The notes under the pieces are model-generated. The model was given only the letters and a program-made list of their open reading frames with translations. It was not told the DNA's origin and made no database searches. From Patagioenas fasciata (Eukaryota > Chordata > Aves > Columbiformes > Columbidae), in contig NC_092524.1 of the NCBI RefSeq assembly GCF_037038585.1, positions 68,410,552 through 68,474,551 of the forward strand: a stretch of DNA of 64,000 nucleotides. The letters run 5' to 3'. This document shows positions 46,153 through 57,500 of this stretch, one piece after another. Made by a program: the position numbers and the translations under genes. Within the stretch, counting starts at the first letter, position 1. Each line of letters starts with the position of its first letter.

Positions 46153-46356
46153 AGTTTTTTACACTGAGGGTGGTGAGAGCCTGGCCCAGGTTGGGCAGAG
46201 AGGTGGTGGCTGAACCATCCCTGGAGACATCCCAGGCCAGGCTGGACGGGGCTCTGAGCAACCTGAGCTGGTGAAGATGTCCCTGCTCATGGCAGGGGGG
46301 GCACTGGGGGAGCTGGGAAGGTCCCTTCAACCCAAACCATTCTGTGACGCTGTGAG
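46153..46356 (+). mobile_element. CR1 LINE 3' end fragment
   Basis: Starts near AAGTTTTTTACACTGAGGGT and ends CCATTCTGTGACGCTGTGAG. It has the GAAGATGTCCCTGCTCATGG tail. It lies only about 130 bp after the preceding CR1, in the same orientation but from a different subfamily. Confidence 0.9.
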
Positions 46357-47807
46357 GTTGGAGGGGGCTCCCCAGGCCAAGAGCAGCGTGTGGGTGTAAG
46401 AAAGAATCAGAAAGGGAGGAGCCCCCTCGTCCTTAGAAACCGCACGGGGCTGGCTGCCTTCAAAGCAATTTCCAAACATTAACTGAGCTGCGCAAAATCC
46501 CTGCAGGTAGTTAATTAAGTATCATCTTCTTCCAAAAGATGGGAAGGAGTAGGGAAAAAAGAAAATGAGGGCAGAGCAACATAATGTGCCTAAAGGATGA
46601 AGGAAGGGGTTATCAAAACAGGCTGTTCCCAGCTCCTCACCCTCGGCTTCAAAAGGGGCCTGGGCAATTTGTTTTTAGCAGGTAATTCTACAGCAAAAAA
46701 CCCAAGATTTAGGGTATGCAGGAATATTTTAGTGTTCTTTTGCTTAGTGGCCACTTCCAGATCTTCTCACAACAACAAAGTGGACCTCGAGGGCCTTGGG
46801 AATGAGCAAAATCAAAATAAAGTATGAAAGCAAGTGTTACTAAAAAAATAGGCTGTAGAGACAAAGGGGCTCCTTGATTTTTGCCTTATTTTCTGCTCTC
46901 GTTTTAGCACAATACCTTCTACATTTTGGTGATTATTTTTGGTAGCGTGCAGCTAGATCATTGTTACGAATTAGCTTTACACAAATAGCGACCATAACTT
47001 GTTGTGGCTGAAAATGGGGATTTCAATAAATCAAAAACAGGAAAAAAAAAAACTAAGACAAAACCCTGTTCTTTAAGCTTGTTTTGGGGTTGGTTTGGTT
47101 TGGTTTTTGGGTTGGTGGTTTGGTTTGGTTTTAAAGGTGGCCAATTCCTAAGGAAAAAGTGGAGTTTAAAAAAAAACACCTTTTGCAAAGACCTACAGAC
47201 ACATTTTGAATAAAATAATATTGCTCAAAATAATATCTGCTTCTTTAAGTATCGAGTTTGGGAGAACATCCAGAACTGTGTCGGCACTGTGTGCTAATTC
47301 TCCATCTGACCTTAACAAAAGCTTTAAGCACGTTGTTCTGTCAATCCCCGTCGCACTGAAGCAGCGATGGGCTCACAGTCCCTCATAGTGCAACACAGGG
47401 AAATGGAGCTTCAGTCGCTTCTTTCCAAGACAGAGCAGCACTGTAAGAAAAACCAGCTCCGGCAAGTCTCACAAGGGAGGCTTTGTGTGGCAAAAAGCTG
47501 TATTTTTAGGTCAGCTCGGCTAAACTGAAGGAGGTGATTTGTGTGTTAAATAGAAGGGCTGCCTGGCTTTTAAGCTCAGTCTGTTTTTTTTATACAGGGC
47601 AGACATAAATCGTGAGCCACGCTGGTTGCTTTTGGGTGGTGTTGGTAACCGGGATCAAGCGGCTACCAGCAAGAGGCAATGTTTGCTCCTCAATGTTTAA
47701 TGAAAAGTGTTTCTGCAAGGGGGTGCTGCAAAACTGGTGTTTTCTTGCTCCTCTTTTCTCCCAGAGCAGTTATTATCTAACATTTTAACTGAGTACCAAG
47801 CTAACAG
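46357..47807. other. Intergenic, simple GGTTT-rich tract only
   Basis: Contains a short GGTTT-type simple repeat (about 47093-47133) and an A-run at about 47041. No gene was recognised. Confidence 0.5.
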
Positions 47808-47933
47808 TTTGGGTTGAAGGGACCTTCAGACTCATCCAGTGCCACCCCTGCCATGAGCAGGGACATCTTCACCAGCTCAGGTTGCTCAGAGCCCCGTCCA
47901 GCCTGGCCTGGGATGTCTCCAGGGATGGGGCAC
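47808..47933 (-). mobile_element. CR1 LINE 3' end fragment, reverse orientation
   Basis: AGTTTGGGTTGAAGGGACC followed by CATGAGCAGGGACATCTTCA and GGCCTGGGATGTCTCCAGGG is the reverse complement of the tail seen at 46153 and 50883. Only about 125 bp remain, and the terminal ATTCTRTG unit is lost. Confidence 0.88.
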
Positions 47934-49395
47934 ACAAACACGTGAGCTTGGCTCCCTCATGTATATTGAACTCCACCCCAAGCGATGACTTAGCACCCTT
48001 TGTGCATTGCTTAAGCCATCAAAACAGGATTTAAATGAAGCTGAAGCAAGGCAGGGGGACCTGCAGAGACCTTCTGACTCTGATCTGGAGACTTCGTCTC
48101 ACCTAAGGAACAAGAAAAATCCCAAAGCCAGGCAGAGACTTTAGGGGGAGATGAAAGGAAAAGGAAAATAGTTGAACTGGAAAGATAGAAGTGGGGGGCA
48201 GCCAAGGCTTTGTTTTTCCAAGTGAGATGTGTGATTTCTCCCACATTCCTGCTCTCTGCAGGGATGAAGCAAAAAATGCTCAAGGAATTGGGCAAGGAGG
48301 GAATTATAGAAAGGAACCACTGATCAAGTACGTGTTGCTCTCCTGTTAGCGTGCCGAGTGCCGAATTTACTCTCAGTTTTATTTTTGCAGATGGCTCATC
48401 CCATGCCGGACACGCTATCAGCGCCACCGAGCCTTTCTGCAGGGAGCTCACAGGACGAGCCGTTCCCACAACGTGTCAGTAGGTGGCAAAAAGCTACAGC
48501 CCTTGTGCTCTGCAGGAAATAAATGTTTTCCCTACTCCCACACGAACCAGAGGTACCTGTGGGCAGCTCCATCCCATCGGTGGAGATGGATCATGTTCCC
48601 CCTGGGATGGAGATCCCAGCACCAGCACTGCTGTAATATTTCCTGGTTACTCAGTGTTAGGGGTTTAGATTGCGGGGTGACAATAAAACCCTGGCAGATG
48701 TATTGTTAACCTCTGATCCTCTCCTCTTCCCCCTTTTGCCCCTTCCTCTCCCCCCTTCCCACTCAGCACAGGCGATCGGGAGGGAAAGAAGGACAGAGAG
48801 AAGAGAGCTGGAAATATTAAAAATGTTTTACTAATGCTACTGATAGGAATAGAGAAAATAATACAAAACATACAAAACCGATCTTGAAAGTCTCAGCAAC
48901 TGCAGAGCCGGCAGCCGAAGTCCTGGACTGGACTCTCAGCCAACCGGAGCTGGATTCAGTCTGTCACTGGGCCTCAGTTCGCAGGGACGACTCGCACGGT
49001 CCTCTGCTAATGTCACCATAAGGAAGAGGGATGACATCCTGGTGATCTCCCAACTTTTATATGAAGTATCACGTGAATGGGATGTTATACACAGTTGGTC
49101 ACCTGTTTCTCGTTGTCCCTCTGGCGAGATGTCCACCCATGCTTATCAATAACTTCACATTCCATTGCTGTGTTCACCAAAACACGGACCTGGTTCTCCA
49201 GGAAAATGCAGCTGATATGAAGCTTTAGCTGACAGGCAAATTCACTAAAAGAGAAACTTGTTTTTTAACAAAACCAGGACACTAAGTTAGTTTTTTATAT
49301 TTGTTGTATTTTCCAAGTCTTTTCTCCTGACTGCTGTGCTTTGAAGAACAGGAGCTTCAAAAATGGGATGAACAGATGAAATGTTTCATGTAGGT
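47934..49395. other. Intergenic, nothing recognised
   Basis: A minus-strand frame of 152 codons at 48011-48469 has no motif I recognise. A pyrimidine-rich patch lies at about 48718-48765. No gene is supported. Confidence 0.4.
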
Positions 49396-49505
49396 GAGGT
49401 TCTTAGGGACATGGTTTAGAGGTGGAGTTGGCAGGGGAAGGTTAATGGTTGGACTTGATGATCTTAAAGGTCTTTTCCAACCAAAACGATTCTCTTGTTC
49501 TATGC
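49396..49505 (+). mobile_element. CR1 LINE 3' end fragment (different subfamily)
   Basis: Phrases AGGGACATGGTTTAGAGGTG and GGTTGGACTTGATGATCTTA, then CCAACCAAAACGATTCTC, mark a CR1 subfamily not seen elsewhere in the window. Only the last 110 bp remain. Confidence 0.85.
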
Positions 49506-50882
49506 TGGGAGGGAGAGGACATCATTCCATACAGGGCAACATCCCATACAGGGAGCAGGTAAAGAGGCTCAGAAGAGAAACAGGAGCTGCCTCCCTGCTC
49601 TTAGTTCATCAGGGACCCTTGTGCCATCTCATGACATTGCTTATTTAAATAAAATCTTATTTAAAAAAAGCTGCGAACCATAATTGCTGTTTCCAGCATT
49701 GGGAAACAACAGGTTTAGGGCTGCACTATCGTGGCACAGTCTGAGGTTGCCTACTTAGACCGACCAAAACGTGCCACGGGTGGTATTTTTCGAGCTGGTG
49801 ATAATACTTTAATCTCCATGTACAGCCTGAAACGGACCTGCTCAAGTCAGTGTTCCTGGACGCTTTTCTCTCACGGCTTCGTGTAAGCAGATTGAAGCAA
49901 TCCCAGTTGCCTGTCACACACCTTGCAGTGAGGCAGGGCAGATAAAGGGTTTAATAAGGTTAGTGGATATATCCCACTGCCTTTGATGGGGGGTTTTTTC
50001 TGCTTTTTCAACATGTGTATGTGTTAGGGAAGGGGGAATGTTGCGTGGTGCTGAAAACCCGCATTCCTGAGGAGGTCAGATGCTCTGAGCACCAGGTAGG
50101 ACAGCTGAGAAAGGTTAGAAAATCACATTAATCCGGATTACTTGATGAGATCCAGTTACAGCGTGGCTTTGTTCAACTTTATTTACCTAACACTTCTCTT
50201 TACTAAGTGTAAGTAAATGTTTTTTTCTGCTTAGGAGCAGAGAAATTACAGCCACCCTGTACAGCTGCAAGACCTCCGAAATACCTTCCTGCTTTCTTAA
50301 AATACAGGGGTAAAGTTCATCAGCATTTCCTCTTATAAGCTGGGTGTTTAATTACTGATGATTTTGCCAGACATTCCCCACTAGTGCTGACTTCCCCACC
50401 TCAGTTGTCTGCTTCAGGCTGAGCATTATCATCTTGTTTTAACGCCTCAGCAAAACTGGCTCAGCTAATCCTGGGCTGCAGGAACTTGGGTTGCTCCGGC
50501 CATGTTCATACCAATAAAACATCCTATCACCAGTCCTCTGGGAAGATCAAGTGACCTTAGGCTTTGGGGCAGGGGTCTATCTGACCTACATCTCCCCTTT
50601 CTTCAGGGCTATGCCATTTGCTGACACCCATAGCCACATCATTATCTGCATAAAATCTCTATTTTTTTCCTTATTTTGGTGAAAAATGATGTGAATTCTC
50701 TGAAGGTGCTCAATCTGGGCTGAGCAGCCTCAGCAGAGCTCCTATGTGGAGATGTGTTTAACCTGTAGGATGGGTCCAGCCTTGTCTCAAAGATGGTGTG
50801 AGATACAGAAACACCATTTTAGCCAGCAGGAACTCCATCCCAGGAAAAATAGGGAAATGTCACCCCTGGAGATATAAGAAAG
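49506..50882. other. Intergenic, nothing recognised
   Basis: No gene or repeat was recognised apart from a short duplicated CATACAGGG motif near 49530-49555. Confidence 0.45.
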
Positions 50883-51182
50883 ATGGGGACAGACTTTTTT
50901 AGTAGGGTCTGTTGCAACAGGACAAGGGGTGATGATTTTAAACTAAAGGAGGGGAGATTCAGGCTGGATATGAGGAAGAAATTGTTGTCCCTGAGGGTGA
51001 TGAGAGCCTGGTCCAGGTTGGCCAGAGAGGTGGTGGCTGAACCATCCCTGGAGACATCCCAGGCCAGGCTGGACGGGGCTCTGAGCAACCTGAGCTGGTG
51101 AAGATGTCCCTGCTCATGGCAGGGGGGGCACTGGATGGGCTCTGAAGGTCCCTTCAACCCAAATTGTTCTGTGATTCTATGA
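50883..51182 (+). mobile_element. CR1 LINE 3' fragment
   Basis: From ATGGGGACAGACTTTTTTAG to AATTGTTCTGTGATTCTATG. It encodes the CNRTRGDDFKLKEGRFRLDM segment of the ORF2 C-terminus and has the GAAGATGTCCCTGCTCATGG tail. Confidence 0.9.
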
Positions 51183-53834
51183 CCCCTTACTCCTCCTCCC
51201 ATGCTCTCAGCAATGATCAGGGTAGGTGACTGGTTTATATCAGTGTCACAGCCCTTCAATAGCCAGAATCAGGCCAGACAAATCCCACTCTACTTCCCTG
51301 CTCTGAAATCCCCCCTCTCGGCTCTTCCTCCTCTGGCTACACTTTGCTCTGTACCGCCAAAATCAAACCCAGCACAGATTTCCTCTTCATTTTCCTTCAA
51401 AGCTCATCCCGCACCCATCCTGCCAGCCGGGATGCAGCCTCTCCTCCCCAGGGATGCTCACTGGGGTCAGGGCAAGGGGATTTCTGTGGTTTCACTGGTT
51501 CCTGTGGTGCGTGACTTGGATTGAAGCCACGTGTGCTGAGTTACATTGAGTGGCAGGTTTCATCCTCCCCATAGTTGACTGTAATGACTCAGCCTTCAAC
51601 TGATGAGCTAATATCGAGCATCTGGATTCAGGAGCTATACAGAGAAAAACAGCTCTGTGAAGCCTTCCTTGCTGAATTGCAGCATACATGGTGTGGGGTT
51701 TTGTTGGTTTTGTGTTTTCCATTTTCTGTAATTTGTAGAAAAGCCTTAGTTTTGCCTTTAGTAACAGCAAAAACATTTTCATTTCCAGCCTCTGGAAGGA
51801 TGTTAGAAAACATGAGATGTGGATGAGTTGCTGTCTGCCTCCCTATAGGTTGTGATGAATTAATAAAATCAAGAGCAGCATAGTCAATCAATTTGGAGCA
51901 CCAGGAGTAGAAAGGTTTGCTGAGTTTATCGCATCCATAAGAGCAAACTTTGCATGCTGCAAATTGATAAATTAGTGCTCAGAGTCTCTTCTCTGCACAG
52001 CCTGGGATATGGATTGACTGGTCCACACGCTCTTCTCCGTGGGCAGCACTTTTCCCCAATGTGGCAACACAGTTATTGGAAAAATAATCAGCTCTATCTG
52101 AGATAAATTGCATTTCTACCAATTATAGCTTAATTGTTGACAGATGGGAACACAGAAGGGAGATGTGTCACATCATTAAGAGGACAGGTGTATAGACAAG
52201 TGCCAGATTAATTGTTCCAGCCCATTAAATCATTGACCTTTTCAGCATACCCTCAACATCGCATTCAAAGCTCTCACGATATTTCCAGCTCCCGCATGAT
52301 GACTGTGTTTATCAGCTATATACTCAGGGGAATTTTTGAAACAAACAGACAAAGGCCATTAGCTGTGAGCAATTCTCCTTTCTTGTTAAAATAAGTTCTC
52401 GTCTTCTTCCTTCTCTTGGTTGGGGTTTGTGTTCTTGGCTTTTCTGTGGTGGGCTTTCTCCAAGGAGCCGTTTTCTCCATGAAGACGTAGACATGCTGTA
52501 ATGGGTTATACATTCAGGGATGTCAAAAAGAGAGAGAGAGAGGTGAAATCAGGACGGAGAAGCTCAGTGCTGGGCAGCTGTGCTGGAGGCTCCACCTTTC
52601 CTTTGGACCTTTGGCTGTGATTTCCACCTCTTGCTCTGCCTGGAATTTTCAATAAAGCCTTAGAGAGACAAACAGCTAAATACCACTGAAGCTGAGTCAG
52701 CCACGGATGTCTAATTCCCCCAAATATGCGTAAAAATGTGTCTCCTGGCCTTTTTTTTGGCTAGGTAATCCAGGAAGCTGAGGATGGAGTGCAGACACAT
52801 CCAAAACATCTTCGTGGGAGGTAGCACAGGGAGACAGTGATGCAGGACAGGCTTCACCTGTCCTGAGCTACTCAAGCCCTGCATTGTCCTGATAATCGAG
52901 AACTGGCTCCAGATCTACTTCTTTTGCATATCCTGACATGAAAAATAAGAGGATGAGATTCCAGCTGAAGGAAATGAAAATCACTGTGATGGTAACTGCA
53001 TTTGTTACTCCCAGAGTCCAAGTCCTGTGTCAACAAGTGATTTGAAGATGTGTTACCCTTTGGTAGGTCTTAAAGAGACTGAGTGGAAAGCAACCTAGGG
53101 AGACAAGCAGAAGGTATGAGGAAGGCTCAATGCCCTTCATCAGCTCTTCAAACAGAGGTAAAATGGATGCAGGCAAGTCTTTTCCCAGGGCTGTTGGTGG
53201 GTTCTCACCTCCCTTATGTAGCACTGGTACCTCACATACCCAGTTTGTCACAGTAAAATATTAATACCTATAAGAAGTGTAACTGAAATGTCAGGGAATT
53301 ATTTCATACATGTGCTTGAATAACCTACCAAGTTCCACAAAGATGATGCAGCTTTACTGCGGTGGCCTTTACAGACCTACAAAGACAACCAGATAAGAGA
53401 CGAGAGAGCTGGGTGAAGTTCTCTCTCAGATAACACATGATTTTATATGGAAAAGTAGATAACTGTGTGAAAAAATATGATTTAGAAGAGATGGAAACTG
53501 CGAGTATCTCTTTGATAGATCTGGTATGCTTCATATAACCATCTTTTTCAATACACTTGGAAATGTCAGGGTGCAACAAGGGCAGCTTGTTCAAGTGCTC
53601 AGTGGATGCAGCAGCCTCGATCAGCACCACCTGGGGATGTGTCTACAGAAGATGCTGGAGATGGCTCAGTTTCCACTGCTGAACCCTGCACAGAGAAGGT
53701 GAGTGAATGAAACTCAGCTTTTTGAGATTATCCATACAACTGGAGGTTAGTACTGAAGACTGTGCATGTATTTCTGTGTCTGGGGCAGGGAAGGAGATGA
53801 AATTTAACAAAAAACAAAAGTCAAAAAGGAATTT
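51183..53834. other. Intergenic, nothing recognised
   Basis: AT-rich, with a short GA repeat at about 52529-52541. No coding exon was supported on either strand. Confidence 0.4.
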
Positions 53835-54330
53835 TAGAAATGCCAAAATATTTATTCTAAAGGTTTCCTAAATGACTAATTTCAGCTTGCATTTTGAGCT
53901 GGCTTTTTGTGGTTTAGAAAAGGACATAAGGTTAAAAACAAGATAAACAGAAAGGCTGAGTAACCCAGAGGCAGGCAAAACACTTCATTTTAGTTGGAAC
54001 CTAATATCTGGGGTTAACCCAAAATATTTGCCAGCTTCTACTTGTTTTTATTCTTTTGCCAGCCTCCTCCCTCTATCCCCACTTCATTGGTGCTTGGTCC
54101 AAGCAATTTTTCCCCCGCGTATTTTGATGCAGCCACATAACCAAGCAGTCATTATTCATTCCACATCAGTGATCTCCTCATTTCCAGCTGTCCTTTCCTC
54201 TGGGCATGAAATGTCATTTATCGCAAGCATTGTGTCTCCACCCTTGGTCAACCCAACCGGGGGTTTTTCAGCCCCCACCAGAGCTGGGGCTCATTTCTTC
54301 AGCTTGTCCCTCTCACCCCACGCCGTGCCA
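53835..54330 (-). other. CCDC198: Probable CCDC198 3' UTR
   Basis: Reading on the minus strand, an AATAAA lies at 53856-53851, about 480 nt after the stop codon. It is followed by a T- and GT-rich stretch (TTTTTGACTTTTGTTTTTTG), a good polyadenylation context. A second, weaker AATAAA is at 54048-54043. Confidence 0.6.
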
Positions 54331-54518
54331 CTAGAAATCTTCATCAAAGAAGTCATCGAAGAGAGAAACTCTCTCTGTCTTGGTTCTCACGAGCGTGGGT
54401 TTGTGGTAAATCTTCTCTTCCCTTTCCCACTCCTCGGAGTCTGTGCTGGAGGTGTCCCAGAACAGATCCCTCGTCCGTGGCTCCCTGGAGAACCACAGCT
54501 CAACCTTCTCGCTCCTGC
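54331..54518 (-). CDS. CCDC198: CCDC198 last coding exon
   Basis: Acceptor TGACCTCTCTCCAG ends at 54519. Two bases complete a Gly codon, followed by RSEKVELWFS through the acidic DTSSTDSEEWEREE stretch to SLFDDFFDEDF and TAG. The human counterpart has DSSSSDSDEQ and LVRTRTERIPLFDEFFD. The exon is 188 nt. An alternative acceptor 36 nt further in (GTTCTCCAG|GG) would also keep frame. Confidence 0.9.
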
Positions 54519-57500
54519 CTGGAGAGAGGTCAGCCCCACCATGTTGTCCGGAGGGTCTTCCACCCCATGTGTTTCCTTACGGGAAAAAAAAAATAATAAT
54601 AAAATAAACCCCACAATTTTGCAAAGCTTGCATGCCCAGTCCCCTAGGGTTTAGCTGGAAATGGCCGTGGGCAGCTGGAAGCATGTAAAGAAGATCCCAA
54701 GAGATGCCCTCCAAAACCAGACTCCATGATCAGGGCTGGGCAGGGTGAGGTATAATATATTCAGGGTTATATTTGTTGAAATTATAGAGTCTGGTAAGAA
54801 GCAGAATGGTTTTATCACCAGGCAGAAGAGAGCTGAGACAAAGAAATGCAATGGAATAGGAGCAGCCATGTCTGTTACCCTTTCTCTTGGTAAAAGTTCA
54901 CTGGCAGACAAGTTTTTCACTGATTTAAGCACTTTTACCCTCAGTAATATGTTTCCAGCCTATGCCAAAGGTTGTCACATGCCAAGCATAACAGAACTCA
55001 TGCATCGGGGATGTCAGTACAAAGTTACGGCTGAGATTTGCTTCGATTTCCCCTTGGCTGGGGACAGTGAGGTCACCTTGTGTACCCTGGCGTCTACAAA
55101 CCCCACAGCTGCACCCCAGCCTGCATCAACCAGTACCCCAAAGCTTTGATCAGAGTCACGGCCACATCCAAAGCACTGCAGGTTGCCCTCCAGGTTTACA
55201 GAATCACAGACTGGTGTGGTTGAAGGGACCTCTGTAGATCCCCCAGTCCAACCCCCCTGCTCACGCAGGGTCCCAGAGCAGATCACACAGGTGGGTCCAG
55301 GCGGGTTTGAATGTCTCAGAGAAGGAGACTCCACACCCGCTCTGGGCAGCCTGGGCCAGGCTCTGGCACCTCCCAGCAAAGAAGTTTCTGCTCATGTTCA
55401 CATGGAGCCTCCTGTGTTTCAGTCTGTGCCCGTTGCCCCTCACCCTGGCGTTGGGCACCACTGAACAGTCTGGACCATCCTCTGACACCCACCCTGAGAT
55501 ATTGATCAGCAGAAATAAGATCCCTCTTGGCTTCTCCAGCTGAGCAGCCCCAGCTCTCTCAGTCTTTCCTCGTCAGAAAGATGCTCCAACATCTCTGTAG
55601 CCCTCAGCTTGACTCTCTCCAGTCTTAATTCACATCTGCTCAGGTCTATTTGGATGATATCAAACAAGCAGCCCAGACACCTGCATCCTGTCCCTCAGCA
55701 TCCCAATGCTCTGCGTTATGGCCACATCTCACTGCATCCCTCCTTCAGTCCTTTGAATTTTTACTATGTCACAGCAGGAGATGGAGCAGTGGAAGCAGCT
55801 TCCACTGGGAAACTTCTCTGATTGCATTTAGGTGAGTTTTACATCTCCTTGGAAAATTATTCTACTTACCATGGTCGTCTCCATAAAAACGCTGATTGAG
55901 CTCAGCAGGGACGAGGTCTCGGCTTTCAATGCTGTTGCCTCTCTGGAGATTGTCAAGGACTTTCTCCGAGCTGAATTCCTTGATTTTTTGTTTGTTGATT
56001 TTTGCCTCCCTGTGGAGATTTCGCTTCAGCTCTGCCTGGGTTTGCAAACGAGTCATCAACACGAGCAGCGGAGGAGCAAACACGTTTTAACAGTTCTACA
56101 AGGCACAGCGTTAGGGGGCCAGGGCTGAAAATAGTTACGCAGTTAAGTAGTTTAACCAGGGCAAATGGTATTTGCCGAACTGGGTATGTGACAGAACATG
56201 ACCCGTATGCAGATTTTTGGTTTATCCATGGGCCATGGCCTAATGAAAGCAAAGCATTGCAAAAATCAGAAGTAATTACCGATTGTGGGGGTCCCGGAGG
56301 TGTTCACCGCTTCAACTTTGCCTAAACTACCAGAAAAGCTTCATTTGACCGTCCTAGTAAGAGGCTTTAAGCCCCCTGATCCATGGAAGAGACCCTGGGG
56401 ATGGACAGACCCCATCTGAGAGGGGAAGCCCCAACCTCTCCCCAAATCCATCGCAGCGTTACCTCTCGGTGCCTGCGGGTCAAGTCCAGCATCTGCAGTT
56501 TGTGCAAGTGCTGCCGCCTGCCAGGGGGGTGTCTCAGGCTTTGCCCCCTCTCCTCCAGAGCCTACGGGGTGTAAATAAATATACCTGTGCTTTTTGACAG
56601 AGAAACAGCCACAAAATCCCAAAGCCATGCCTGCCCCCTTGGGTTCCCCAGGGATACAGACAGCAAGCATCTCCCTGCACAGCCAGCTCGCAGTGATTTA
56701 TCACAGACTTCTATTGCACTTGTAGTTTATCATCTCATAGCTCTGGGGTACGGCGGGAAAAATTTTAATTAAAACAGAGTATAAATGTTCCTCCTGCCCC
56801 CCCGCCCCGAGGTGTTACCGCTTTGAGTTGTTGGTCCGAGATAATCTCACAGTCCAAAGGGAGGGAAACGCTTTTGCACATTTGGGTTTGCAGGGGGTGT
56901 TCACTGCACTTGCAGCTTTTTCCATGCCCACTGCAAGCGGTGGGTGTTCAAGTCGCTCGGCCATTTCAAAAAGTGGTCCTCAAACCTTTAGCCTCGAAAA
57001 TATAAGAGGTCCTGGCCCAGCAGGGAACTGTCATGCCGGAGATTGAGAAACTTTTTCCCTGTATTTTGCATCCTTTCACCCACACACCAGTTATTTCAGC
57101 CAGGGATGGGAGCACAGGCAGCATAAAACACCAACTGATGCTTTTGGGGTGCCTGAATTATGAGGGAAAGCAGTCTGCAGCCAGCAATGACCCATTCACG
57201 GGGTTCAACCATGTACTTACCTTTTTTTGGGGGCTTGCAGCCACTTCTCGCTGACTCCAGGGCTTTGCAGGAGTGATTGCTTGCATAGGGCCAGCAGGTT
57301 CAAGCCTCTACAAGTCCAATATTTATAATATTCAGCATTGCTTGTTCCACACAATCATAAAACCTGAAATGAAACTAGCTTGACATTTTTCCATCTCCAG
57401 TTCTGCCCTGGCTGCTTGAGCTGCAGCAAGGAGATTGGCATCTCTAGCAGATGCTCAGGGAGATGAACATATTTATTATGGTGCTTTGGAAATGGACAAA

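Noticed and set aside
47093-47133. GGTTT-rich tract considered as interstitial telomeric repeat
   Set aside because: The unit is GGTTT, not TTAGGG, and the tract is only about 40 bp.
54028-54654. Plus-strand frame of 208 codons
   Set aside because: It is antisense to the last CCDC198 exon, whose minus-strand reading is the conserved one.
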